DNA from: Gordionus sp. m RMFG-2023 | Taxonomy: Eukaryota; Nematomorpha; Gordioida; Chordodea; Parachordodidae | Direction of reading: 5' to 3' | NCBI RefSeq assembly: GCF_954871325.1 | Contig: NC_088779.1 | Location: 24,848,869-24,912,868, forward strand | Length of the DNA: 64,000 bases | In this document: one piece after another, positions 12,240-23,854 of the stretch | Layout: every line of letters begins with the position of its first letter | Numbering within the stretch: the stretch's first letter is position 1 | The notes under the pieces: generated by a model | What the model was told of the DNA's origin: nothing | The model's database searches: none | The model's input: the letters and a program-made list of their open reading frames with translations, nothing else | Position numbers and translations under genes: made by a program

Positions 12240-13150
12240 AAATAATTATAATCAGTGCGGGGAAGTTGTTCTACAGTATTTAGTTAATACAATGGGGGAA
12301 GGGAATACGATATTTTGAGGCATCAAAAATCTTCAAAGCATAAATCAGTACAGGGCAGTCTATCAACATCTATTGCAAAACAAAAATATTCTTCAAAAAT
12401 AAGAAATAATACAGATGCAACTACAGTTGCGGAAATGGTAAATAACTATCATGCAGTACAACATTCAGAGAGCTACTTAACATCACAATGTTGGTAGAAT
12501 CTTTCCCCATAATATTTAACGACTAATATAAATGAAAAGTATACTTTGTAGAACACAAATGAGCAGCTATCATCAATGTTTTAGGATATAAATCCAGAAG
12601 GTCAATTCTTGACGATTTGAAAGATGTGCAAACATATGCAATTCTAACAGATGCATCTAATAAGGAGATATCAAAACATTTCCCTTGATCCTCCCCTATT
12701 TCAACAAAATTAATGTCATTTCAATTATTTAAAAAATTTTCTCCAGATATGAAATATCCAAAGACATAGCTAACCATATATAATGGTAAATATGGCAGAT
12801 TTGGCATTACCAATGAATTGCATGGCAGCTTTCTGATCTGATAATTCCTCAGTGAATTTGGCAAAAACCAGAGTGTATTTACAGAATTGAGTCAGCATAA
12901 TGTTGGTTGACAGGTTCCTTCTAATACGCGCCATCGTAGAATTTTAAAATTTTACAAACCTTTAAAAAATAAATAGATTATAAAAGCTGTCCTAATATTT
13001 TGAAAAAAATTTTCAAATAATGGCAAAAGTATATTTAGGAATTTTACATATAGGAAATCTACTATATGCTGTTAATATGCAGTTGCAATCAGAAGAATAT
13101 AATTTAATAAAGGTTCACTAAATTATGCTGCAGAAATACCAAAGTAAGAA
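12240..13150 (+). pseudogene. Decayed hAT-B transposase copy, plus orientation
   Basis: This stretch is similar to the reverse complement of 13.4-15.2 kb: the finger His region (RHQKSSKHK), the STSIA...KYSSKI part, a stretch on degradation of DASN..., and a later part ending near MQLQSEEYN. Several segments of the central domain are missing and frames are interrupted many times. It lies tail-to-tail with the better preserved copy, about 245 bp apart. Confidence 0.65.
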
Positions 13151-13389
13151 TATTATTACTATTATCGGATAATTATTAATAAGATTTAATATGATGTCAT
13201 GTTTGAGGAGATTGTAATGCTTATTTATTTTTATGATTTGCCAAAATATTCAAAATATTAATTTTACAATGTAAAAAATAAATTTATTTGATTTTATGCA
13301 AATGTATAAATAAGATTTTATAAAATATAGAAAGTCAAATAGTTATAGTTAATTATATTTTATTTGAGATTTAAATAATGGAACTAAAC

Positions 13390-15177
13390 TTTACCGTCGT
13401 TATTAAGATATTTATAAAATTCCTGGCATGACATTTTATAATTTTGTTTAACCATTAACTCGGCCTCTAATTTGTTAAAGCAATTTGATTTCTCTCCTTT
13501 CTCCAGGCAGTCCTCATCAGGCTAAAAATGCGCTCCGATGAGGCATTAGAATGAGGTATGGAGAAAACATACTCGCAAATTTTTTCCAAGCATGGGGATT
13601 TATCGTTATTACGAAAAAATTCCACCCATTTCTCCTCTGCTTTTAGACCATCTAACTTTAAGTATTCTGGCGAATCATAAAAAATGGAAAAAATTAAATC
13701 TCTTCAAACAAGGCTTCAATGTCTATCGGTAATTTTAATATATTTATTAAATTACAAAAACCATCAAATGATGGTTTCTGTTCCAAGGTCATAATATTTA
13801 AACATTTGTAAATAGAGTTATTAAAATCAAATTTTGATTGTAAATATTCTAAAATTGTCTTAATAAAAATATCTGCTTCATTTAAAAATGTATTAATTAG
13901 AGTATTATTTGAACATTTTAATATAATATTTTTAGCAATAGCGCCATAAAATTTATTATCTATTTTTAACTGTAGAGATGAACAGAGCTGTAGCATGATT
14001 TTGTGAATCTTTATCAATAAAGAATCTTCTGATTGCAACTGAATATTAACTACATGAAGTAGATTTCCTACATGTGAAACTAATCCCAAATATGCTTCTG
14101 ACATTTCATCCTCGAAAAATTTTTCAAAATTTTAGGACAGCTTTTAAAATCTTTATTTAAGAAGTATTTCTTTAAGGGTTCGTAAAATTTTAAAATTCTC
14201 TCGATGGCAGGTATTAATGATAACCACCTGATAGGTACATATCGCAACAATTCACACCATTCCAAATCAGACCACTCCACCAATTCTTTTAATTCAGTAA
14301 CTCTTTTAGTTGATGAATTAAATTCGTTAAAACATTTCATCACAATTACTTCGACATCTACAGATAGTACATTCATTGCCTTCTTGCAAGAATTATGCAG
14401 TATATGGCATATACAGCCAATTGGTATTAATTCATTATTGTGCTGCCTCAATTCGGTAAATACACTTTGATTTTTGCCAAAATTAACAGAGGCATTATCA
14501 GCGCAGAAAGCTGACATGCAACTCATTGATAACCCTGAATCAGCTATATTTACCATTATGTGGTTAGCTATATCGTTGGATTTTTCACTATCGGATGAAA
14601 AAAATTTCAATAGTTTTATAGAAATGCCCTTATTCTTGTTGAAATAGCGAAGGATCAGGGGAAATGTTTTAATATTTCCCTTATTTGATGCATCTGTTAA
14701 AATAGCATATGGATGTCCTTCTTTCAAATCGTCTAGAATTGACCTCTAGGATTCAGGTCCTAACACATTTGTGATAGCCTTGCTCATTTTTGTCCTACCA
14801 CAAGTAAAGTTAGCACTTATTTTAGAGTCGTTAAATATTATGGGGAAAAGATTCGACCCACATTGTGATGACAGATAGCTCTGTGAATGTTGAACTACAT
14901 GATATGTGTATACAGGTAGTTGCATCTGTATTATTTATTATTTTTGGAGAATATTTTTGTATTGCAATAGACGTTGATAGACTCCCCTGTACTGACTTAT
15001 GCTTTGACGATTTTTTATGTCGCAAAATATCATATTCCCCCCCCCCCCATTGTAGTAACTAAATACTGCAGAACATATTCTACATTTAGCATGGCTATCC
15101 GTAAGCCTCATCAACCAAACATATTTTTGCTCCCATAACTTGTTATATTTACATATATATTTTCTTCTTTTATTCAC
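13390..15177 (-). pseudogene. hAT-B transposase (ZNF862-like hAT), broken
   Basis: Read on the minus strand the parts come in the usual order: an N-terminal finger (CRIC near 15080 and RHKKSSKHK near 15010, now in two frames either side of a C/G run), a catalytic-domain start (LTDASNKGNIKTFPLILRYF, 14.7 kb), FCADNASVNFG, the helical insertion with GCICHILHNSCKKA, PIRWLSLIPAIERIL, and a C-terminal dimerisation motif NASSERIFSLM near 13530. The longest open parts are 14080-14727 and 13694-14104, with at least three frame breaks or stops between domains. Such enzymes cut and paste hAT elements; this one is dead. Its position between hAT-B ends fits. Confidence 0.75.
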
Positions 15178-16355
15178 TTTCTCGGATTCTATAGTATATA
15201 AAATATAAAAAGATAATCAATTTTGTTAGGATATTTAAAGAAAAATTAATTATCAAAGTGCTATTTTATTAAAAAAATGATTTATATGACTAAAAACATA
15301 TCCTAATTTTTATATGCTGATGGTACGCATATTTTTAAAATGATAATATTTGGTAGATTGTCGTTTGTTATAACTGAGCTATTGTTGAATAATATATCAA
15401 TTATATTTATAATCTTTTGCTTGACATATACTTTATGAAATAGTATAAAAGTAAGTAGTGAAAAATATTATTTAATCAATATTATTCATCTACTAACTTT
15501 ATTTAAAAGAATTAGAGATTAGAATAATATCCACTTCTAAAAGTTCTATTCTTCTAACACAAAAATTTTGAAAATGTCGAGTGGAGCACTGCAATTCTGG
15601 ATAACGATATAAAATATATTAAGTAATTTAAAATATATTTATAATAATTATACATACTGTTCTAACTTCTATTCTTTCTAACACAAAAATTTTGAAAATG
15701 TCGAGTGGAGAATTGGAGAATTTTATAAAAAATATATTTTAGAGCGGAAAAATAAAATAAAAGAACTAGACATATTTTTCGAATAAATATTTAAAATTTA
15801 TTTTAAAAATATAAAAATAATCAAATACTGTCTCTCAAAATTATTATTTATATATTAAAAACATTAAAATGCTAAAAAAAAAATTGTGGGAGCTTTTTGT
15901 GGGAGATTTCTAATTGTGGGAGTTTTGTGGGAGTGAGATGTATGTCGGTAAACTAAAAAATTGTGGGAGACTCCCACTGATGGGGGGGGAGACATGGCAA
16001 CCCTGGTCCCTTCCCTGTTTAAGCGATTGGGCAAAAACTAATATTAAAATCCCTGGTTATAATTAATTCATAATTATTGCAAATATTCATTCTTATATGT
16101 GTATGCTATGTTCTTCACAAATAAATAATAAAAACTGTATAAACTATTCTAATTTAATTGGTAATGTTAATTTTAAAGTATCTTGTATTTAAGATACTCT
16201 AATTTAGTAATAGATAAAAGTATCTTTAATCTTGTATCTTTTTGATATTTTGAAAAAGATACTAGTATTTGTATCTAAAATTCATTTTTCTATAAAGAAT
16301 TTGTATCTATATCTAGATTCTTTTTCCGGAGGACCTGCCCAACTCTGATCATAAT

Positions 16356-17461
16356 TTTATTTTTCAATTTCAAAATTTAAAAAATTTATATCCATAAGAG
16401 GGCGTTAAATACATATATATGAAAATATATTCTTAGGAAACCAGAATAAATATTGGATAGCGCTTTTTTTTGTATTTGGGTATAAATACATGTGAAAAAC
16501 CTAAAAAAAATTTAAAAAATAGAGGTTTCTTTGTGATTTAATTAATGAGTAGGTTTAGAATCGAAAAATAGTAGAAAGTTTGTAAGGAACATATTGCTGG
16601 CGTTATTGATCAAAATCTCTTTATTTTTGGTTTATACATGTATATTTAGGTGTTACATTATCCTAAAAAATATTTTGAAAATATTATGATTTGACCGAAT
16701 GCCGAGCTCAATACCGACTAATTACTAAATATTCGATCGACCAAATTTGGTGTTAATATTATTTGGAAAATAATCATTTTTGATTTATTTATCTATGTAT
16801 ACGTGTAAATCATTATCGCAAAAAATATTTTAAAAATATCGTGATTTGACAGAAAACCGATTTGAAACCGGCCTGATGACTAAATACTGCCTTGCTGGCA
16901 TTATACATGGAAAATTCTTCATTTTTGGTTTATACGTGAACAATAACGTGTTAAACATTATCCTAAATAAAATTTTGAAAATATTAAGCTTTGACCGAAT
17001 GGAGAGCTCAAAACCGACCACTTACTAAATATTCGATCTACCAAATTTGGTATTAATATTATTTGGAAAGTGTTCATTTTTGGTTAATCTATCTATAAAT
17101 ACGTGCAAATCATTATCCCAAAAAATATTTTAAAAATATCGTGATTTGATTAATAACCGATTTGAAATTGAAGTACTGCTTTGCTGGCGTTATACATAGA
17201 AATTTCTTCATTTTTGGTTTATACGTGAACAATAACGTGTTAAACATTATCCTAAATAAAATTTTGAAAATATTAAGCTTTGACCGAATGGAGAGCTCAA
17301 AACCGACCACTTACTAAATATTCGATCTACCAAATTTGGTAGTAATGTTATTTGGAAAATGTTCATTTTTGGTTAATTTATCTGTAAATTCGTGCAAATC
17401 ATTATCCCTAAAAATATTTTAAAAATATCGTGATTTGACAGAAAACCGATTTGAAACCGGT
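16356..17461 (+). repeat. Foldback MULE arm, isolated copy
   Basis: It begins with the outer-arm wording ttatatccataagagggcg (compare 18930 and, inverted, 23300) and runs into about three copies of the 290-bp unit, each with ttgctggcgttatacatgg, ccgaatgg.gagctcaaaacc and ttcgatctaccaaatttgg. It ends abruptly at 17461 where unrelated sequence starts. This is one arm of a foldback element whose other arm is not adjacent; 9407-9476 is its continuation before hAT-A inserted. Confidence 0.75.
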
Positions 17462-17699
17462 GTAACGTCCCAGAATCACTCATGTATTTAAATCACTCTT
17501 TATGGCCTATTTTAATTTAATACTTATTCTTCTATTATAATGTATTTACATATCTGATTAAGTTTTTACCAGTGTATTTGCAATAATGATATATTTTAAA
17601 AAAATGTTTTATAATTTAATTGCATTTTTTTCTAACTTGTCAATCAAAAAACATAAATTTTCTATAAAATTATTATTTTTTACCATTTTCCTCTTAGCC

Positions 17700-18835
17700 A
17701 TGACAGTTGATAATGAAGAAAGTAAATTAAATATTTAATATTTATATAACTTTTTTAGATTATGAAGAAATTAAAAACTTCATAATGTATCATAAGTATC
17801 CCACCTTAGCAAAGAACAATGGGGAAAAGAGGAATTTAAGGGTGAAAGCATCTAGGTTTACTATGCGCAAAGAAAAATTATATCACCATAAAAATAATGG
17901 GGAAGTTATTATTAACATAATTAGGAGAAAAGAAATAATTAAATCACATCACAGTGGTTGTGATGATAATATTGAAGCAGTCTCTTGCTGGCCATTTTGG
18001 CACTAACAAGACTTATAAAAAATTGGCTGATAGGTAAAATGTATTTATTGTCATAATTAATATTATATTTTAGCTTCTGGTGGCCAAATATGAAAAATGA
18101 TGTAGTCACATTTATTAATTATTGTGACACTTGTCAAAGATGTAATACAAGATTTGATAAAACTACAAATGAGTTACAATCAATTCCTGTTAGAGCAAAG
18201 GTAGTAAAATTTATTATATAAAAATCATTGATTTGTTAAATTTTTTATAGTTTTAGTCATTTTAACTGTATATAATGTTTTTTTTAATATATTTTTTACT
18301 TATAGTTTTATTAATGGTATGACAATATTATATATATGTGACACTTATTTTTATATATTATGTTATTTTCACATATTGAACCATTTAAATTTTAAGTTAG
18401 TTTATTATATCTTCTTTCCTTATTAGAAGAACCATATAAAGTGGTAGGTAAGCAAATTTATTAAATTATCCATTGAATCTTTTTACATGAAATATACGAT
18501 ATATCCATTTTATATAGTAAAGCCTCTACAATTTCAAGTTATAATTTATATGAATTTTTTTACTTGTCCCATCTCTAACCTTTTAACCAAATTAAAATTA
18601 ATTAACAAGATTAACTCTTTTTAATATAATAAAAAAATTTTTATAACCGGTATGGTCACAAATAGGAGTAGATTTGTGTACTTTGCCAGAAAGTGAGGAT
18701 GGCTATAAATATATTGCAGTAGCTGTTGATTACTTCAGCAAATATGTTGAGCCATGCCTTTAAAGGATAAAACTGCTAACTCAGTATCGAAATTCCTTTA
18801 TTCATTACTATGCACATATGGCAGGGCAAAAGTAT
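17700..18835 (+). mobile_element. Fossil integrase gene (Ginger/KRBA2-like or Ty3-like)
   Basis: Parts of one integrase lie in order on the plus strand: a lead-in with YPTLAKNNGEKRN and HHKNNGEV (17785-17960), GHFGTNKTYKKLADR (near 17990-18030), the zinc-binding segment FWWPNMKNDV..YCDTCQRCN (18075-18150), then a catalytic-core start IGVDLCTLPESEDGYKY with VDYFSKYVE (18660-18755) and a short continuation. The segments are separated by apparent introns, which is usual for animal KRBA2/Ginger-type integrase genes and unusual for plain LTR elements. The remaining core is missing; the foldback MULE begins about 25 bp after the last recognisable part. Treated as a broken fossil of uncertain parent. 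Confidence 0.65.
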
Positions 18836-20101
18836 GATTTATTTGATAATAAATATTAATTGGAAAAAAAATATATTTACTAGCTTATTACAACTTAAAT
18901 TTTATTTTTCAATTACAAAATTTAACAAATTTATATCCATAAGAGGGCGTTAAATACATAAATATGAAAATATATTCTTAGGAAACCAGAATAAATATTG
19001 GATAGCGCTTTTTTTTGTATTTGGGTGTAAATACATGTGAAAAACCTAAAAAAAATTTAAAAAATAGAGGTTTCTTTGAGATTTAATTAATGAGTTGGTT
19101 TAGAATCGAAAAATAGTATTAAGTTTGTAAGGAACATATTGCTGGCGTTATTGATCAAAATCTCTTCATTTTTGGTTTATACGTGTATATTTAGATGTTA
19201 AACATTATCCTAAAAAATATTTTGGAAATATTATGATATGACCGAATGCCGAGTTCAAAACCAACCCCTTACTAAATATTCGATCTATCAAATTTGGTAG
19301 TAATATTATTTGGGAAATGTTCATTTTTGGTTTAAATATCTATATATACGTGTAAATCATAATCCCAAAAATTATTTAAAAAATATCGTGATTTGACCGA
19401 TAACCGATTTGAAACCTAAATACTGCCTTGCTGGCGTTATACATGGAAAATTCTTCATTTTTGGTTTATACGTGAAAACGTGTTAAGCATTATCCTAATT
19501 AATTTTTTGAAAATATTATGATTTGACCGAATGGCGAGCTCAAAACCGACCACTTACTAAATATTCGATCTACCAAATTTGGTAGTAATATTATTTGGAA
19601 AATGTTCATTTTTGGTTTAAATATCTATATATACGTGTAAATCATTATCCCAAAAATTATTTTAAAAATATCGTGATTTGACCGATAACCGATTTGAAAC
19701 CGAAATACTGCCTTGCTGGCGTTATACATGGAAAATTCTTCATTTTTGGTTTATACGTTAACAATAACGTGTTAAGCATTATCCTAATTAATTTTTTGAA
19801 AATATTAAGATTTGACAGAATGGCGAGCTCAAAACCGACCACTTACTAAATATTCGATCTACCAAATTTGGTAGTAATATTATTTGGAAAATGTTCATTT
19901 TTGGTTAATTTATCTATAAATACGTACAAATCATTATCCCAAAAAATATTTTAAAAATATAATGATTTGACCGATAACCGATTTGAAACCGAAATACTGC
20001 CTTGCTGGCGTTATACATATAAAATTATTCATTTTTGGTTTATACGAGAACAATAACGTGTTAAGTATTATCCTAATTAATTTTTTGAAAATAAAATTAT
20101 A

Positions 20102-20416
20102 AGTGATTTATGGACTAACAACAATTGTGAGTCCACGAATCATGTATTTAAAAGTTATACAAATTGGCAAACAAGTAATTTAATTAATTTAATTGATATA
20201 ATATATAATAAAGTACAAATACAAGAAAAAGATCTCGAAAGAGCTTTGATAGGAAAAGGAGAATGTTATTTGGCTGAGGGATATAAGTCATTTCAGATAG
20301 ATTTATCAATTTGGGGGAAATTTAGTGAGGAAGATAAAAAAAAAGAGGTAGAAAATTTAATAAAAGGAAGTAAAAAACGGGAAAGAGAAAATGTCATGTC
20401 ATCATGCGGGAATTAA
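20102..20416 (+). pseudogene. MULE transposase C-terminal exon (Phantom/Foldback type)
   Basis: A 104-codon frame ending in a stop at 20414-20416 reads DLWTNNNCESTNHVFK near its start, then a LIDIIYNKVQIQEKDLERAL segment and YLAEGYKSFQID. The TNN.ES.NHV.K motif after the catalytic domain is characteristic of animal MULE transposases; the DDE catalytic part is absent because the left arm's repeats adjoin directly. A splice acceptor at the arm boundary may once have joined it to upstream exons. Its orientation and place between the inverted arms identify the element. Confidence 0.65.
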
Positions 20417-20419
20417 TAC

Positions 20420-21050
20420 TTTTAAAGCCTAAAAATTCTAAAAAAACCATGTTAAAAAATTATAATAAAAAAAAATAGAACAGTATCAATAAAAAAAGTT
20501 AAAATTGAAAAATATTAAGGCCCTAAACGTCGTACTCTTTTTCATATATATCAAATCAATTTTTTAATTTTACAATAGATTTTTGTATCGGAACAATGCT
20601 TCATCCTAATCATAGTTTTTTAAAAAAAATTTATTCACATCGCATGCAAATATTAATTTTTTTTTTAATTTTTATTCATATCGTGACAAATAAAAAATTT
20701 TTTAAATATTAATTTTTTGTAACTTTTATTCATTCATATCGTCACCAATACCAAATTTTTTTAAAATATTTATTTTTTACATCGCATATAAATATAATAT
20801 TATATTTAATTGATTATTCATAATTTCTATTTTGTTAAATATTTTTTAAAATATATGAGGAAATGATGATATATATAGATGAAAATACTATGGTTATCTG
20901 ATCCTCGCGCTTTTGTTTTTGGTATAAATATTGTATCAAATGTCTTTTATTGACATTAATTTAATAAAATTATATTTTATTTTTTGGATTAATATGATAT
21001 TATATAATAGATAAAAAAATAAAATATTTATTAAGATAAAGATTTTTCTA
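20420..21050. other. Non-coding centre of the foldback MULE
   Basis: After the transposase tail the sequence is A/T-rich with repeated short motifs (tttttattcatatcgt, near 20640-20760). No second frame, such as a ULP1-type protease seen in some Phantom MULEs, is visible. Confidence 0.5.
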
Positions 21051-23110
21051 TGGATAACGCCAGCAAAGCAATATTTCGGTTTCAAATCGGTTATCGGTCA
21101 AATCACGATATTTTTTAAATATTTTTTGGGATAATATTTGCACGTATATATAGATATTTAAACCAAAAATGAACATTTTCCAAATAATTTTACATCAAAT
21201 TAGGTAGATCGAATATTTAGTAAGTGGTCGGTTTTGAGCTCGCCATTCGGTCAAATCATAATATTTTCAAAAAATTAATTAGGATAATGCTTAACACGTT
21301 ATTGTTCACGTATAAACCAAAAATGAAGAATTTTCTATGTATAACGCCAGCAAAGCAGTATTTCGATTTCAAATCGGTTATCAATCAAATCACGATATTT
21401 TTAAAATATTTTTTGGGATAATGATTTGCACGTATTTATAGATATTTAAACCAAAAATGAACATTTTCCAAATAATATTACTACCAAATTTGGTAGATCG
21501 AATATTTAGTAAGTGGTCGGTTTTGAGCTCGCCATTCGGTCAAATCATAATGTTTTCAAAAAATTAATTAGGATAATGCTTAACACGTTATTGTTCACGT
21601 ATAAACCAAAAATGAAGAATTTTCTATGTATAACGCCAGCAAAGCAGTATTTCGATTTCAAATCGGTTATCAATCAAATCACGATATTTTTAAAATATTT
21701 TTTGGGATAATGATTTGCACGTATTTATAGATATTTTAAACCAAAAATGAACATTTTCCAAATAATATTACTACCAAATTTGGTAGATCGAATATTTAGT
21801 AAGTGGTCGGTTTTGAGCTCGCCATTCGGTCAAATCATAATATTTTCAAAAAATTAATTAGGATAATGCTTAACACGTTATTGTTCACGTATAAACCAAA
21901 AATGAAGAATTTTCTATGTATAACGCCAGCAAAGCAGTATTTCGATTTCAAATCGGTTATCAATCAAATCACGATATTTTTAAAATATTTTTTGGGATAA
22001 TGATTTGCACGTATTTATAGATAGATTAAACCAAAAATGAACACTTTCCAAATAATATTACTACCAAATTTGGTAGATCGAATATTTAGTAAGTGGTCGG
22101 TTTTGAGCTCGCCATTCGGTCAAATCATAATATTTTCAAAAAATTAATTAGGATAATGCTTAACACGTTATTGTTCACGTATAAACCAAAAATGAAGAAT
22201 TTTCTATGTATAACGCCAGCAAAGCAGTATTTCGATTTCAAATCGGTTATCAATCTAATCACGATATTTTTAAAATATTTTTTGGGATAATGATTTGCAC
22301 GTATTTATAGATATTTAAACCAAAAATGAACATTTTCCAAATAATATTACTACCAAATTTGGTAGATCGAATATTTAGTAAGTGGTCGGTTTTGAGCTCG
22401 CCATTCGGTCAAATCATAATATTTTCAAAAAATTAATTAGGATAATGCTTAACACGTTATAGTTCACGTATAAACCAAAAATGAAGAATTTTCTAGGTAT
22501 AACGCCAGCAAAGCAGTATTTCGATTTCAAATCGGTTATCAATCAAATCACGATATTTTTAAAATATTTTTTGGGATAATGATTTGCACGTATTTATAGA
22601 TAGTTTAAACCAAAAATGAACATTTTCCAAATAATATTACTACCAAATTTGGTAGATCGAATATTTAGTAAGTGATCGGTTTTGAGCTCGCCATTCGGTC
22701 AAATCATAATATTTTCAAAAAATTAATTAGGATAATGCTTAACACGTTATTGTTTATGTATAAACCAAAAATGAAGAATTTTCTATGTGAAATGCCAGCA
22801 AGGCAGTATTTAGTCATTAGGCCGGTTTAAAATCGGTTATCTGTCAAATCACGATATTTTTAAAATATTTTTTGCGATAATGATTTACACGTATATATAG
22901 ATAAATAAATTTAAAATGATTATTTTCCAAATAATATTAACACCAAATTTGGTCGATCGATTATTTAGTAATTGGTCGGTTATAAGCTCGGCATTCGGTC
23001 AAATCATAATATTTTCAAAATATTTTTTAGGATAATGTTTAGCACCTAAATATACATGTATAGACCAAAAATGAAGAGATTTTGATCAATAACGCCAGCA
23101 ATATGTTCCT
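21050..23110 (-). repeat. Tandem 290-bp repeat array (right arm)
   Basis: Seven head-to-tail units with period 289-290 bp. The marker gcaaagcagtatttcgattt returns near 21350, 21640, 21930, 22220 and 22510, and each unit also has a cggttttgagctcgccattc block. Central units differ by only a few bases, outer units by more. A 65-residue open frame in four of them (from 21224, 21513, 21803 and 22093) is a by-product of the repeat: it has no recognised domain and the same region in the left arm is broken. Confidence 0.9.
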
Positions 23111-23387
23111 TACAAACTTTCTACCATTTTTCGATTCTAAACCTACTCATTAATTAAATCTCAAAGAAACCTCTATTTTTTAAATTTTTTTTAGGTTTTT
23201 CACATGTATTTAAACCCAAATACAAAAAAAGCGCTATCCAATATTTATTCTGGTTTCCTAAGAATATATTTTCATATTTATGTATTTAACGCCCTCTTAT
23301 GGATATAAATATGTTAAATTTTGTAATTGAAAAATAAATTTAAGTTGTAATAAGCTAGTAAATATATTTTTTTTCCAATAATATTAA

Positions 23388-23529
23388 GTAAAAATAGAAT
23401 TTTAAATTATTTGATATTTAATATCAATTTTTTAATTAATTAAAAATTGATTTATGTAAAATAAAAAAAATGTTTTTGAAAAATTTTTTTTAAAAGATGT
23501 TATATCAAATTATGATTGATTATGATCAT
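23388..23529. other. Short AT-rich spacer between foldback element and hAT-C
   Basis: A/T-only DNA without recognisable content separates the two elements. It should be the original flank of the integrase relic, but no integrase sequence resumes. Confidence 0.4.
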
Positions 23530-23854
23530 CTCCCCTACATAGAGAAAATTTTTTAAGAGATATATAATATATATAACATGATATTGCATCAAACTTTAAA
23601 ATTTATTTAAAATTTTTTACATTATTATTTATCTCATAAGAATTCAAGTAAAATTTCTTTTACCTGAGATTATACCTATATAAATCCTGCATAATAATTT
23701 AATTGTATGATAAATCAATTGAAATTGACGCAATAATTTGTTTTTTATTAATATATTTTCGAATATTATAATTTTATATATGTATAAATAATGTAAAAAA
23801 TATTATATAAACAATATTATATAAACAATTTAAATAGTATAATACATAAATTAT

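Larger units (their letters stand above)
11528..16005 (-). mobile_element. hAT transposon B, nested in hAT-A
   Basis: The left end is CAGAGTTGCCAGGTC and the right end read inward is CAGGGTTGCCATGTC, classic hAT termini. Flanks are ctcccttc (11520-11527) and gtcccttc (16006-16013), an 8-bp duplication with one mismatch. Subterminal attgtgggaga motifs repeat at both ends. The interior holds a 25-bp satellite at the left, a decayed transposase copy in plus orientation and a fuller one in minus orientation. The element is 4,478 bp and no longer codes for an intact protein. Confidence 0.85.
9477..16347 (+). mobile_element. hAT transposon A, nearly all interior replaced by later insertions
   Basis: The left end is CAGAGTTGGGCAGTAC and the right end read inward is CAGAGTTGGGCAGGTCC. 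The flanking octamers are identical (atcataat at 9469-9476 and 16348-16355), a perfect 8-bp hAT target duplication. Subterminal DNA is full of gtatctgtatctaagat motifs at both ends (9500-9680 and 16170-16330). Of a transposase only a BED-finger exon (9886-10080) is visible. Two other elements sit inside: 10206-10951 and hAT-B 11528-16005. Confidence 0.85.
18860..23378 (+). mobile_element. Foldback-type MULE with long arms of 290-bp repeats
   Basis: Both ends read inward as TTGGAAAAAAAATATATTTA, then a shared outer arm with agcttattacaactt and atatccataagagggcg, then tandem 290-bp units. The left arm (18860-20095) has about 3.4 units and the right arm (21050-23378, inverted) about seven. Flanks are aaatattaa (18851-18859) and taatattaa (23379-23387), 8 of 9 bases, consistent with the 9-bp duplication of Mutator-like elements. 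Between the arms lies about 950 bp with a transposase C-terminal exon. The build resembles Drosophila Foldback and insect Phantom MULEs, whose long inverted repeats contain tandem units. At most partly autonomous now. Confidence 0.8.

Noticed and set aside
21224-22290. Four near-identical 65-residue open frames (MVGFELAIRSNHN...)
   Set aside because: They coincide exactly with the 290-bp repeat period, the same phase is broken in other units, and no domain is recognised. They are repeat read-through rather than a gene family.
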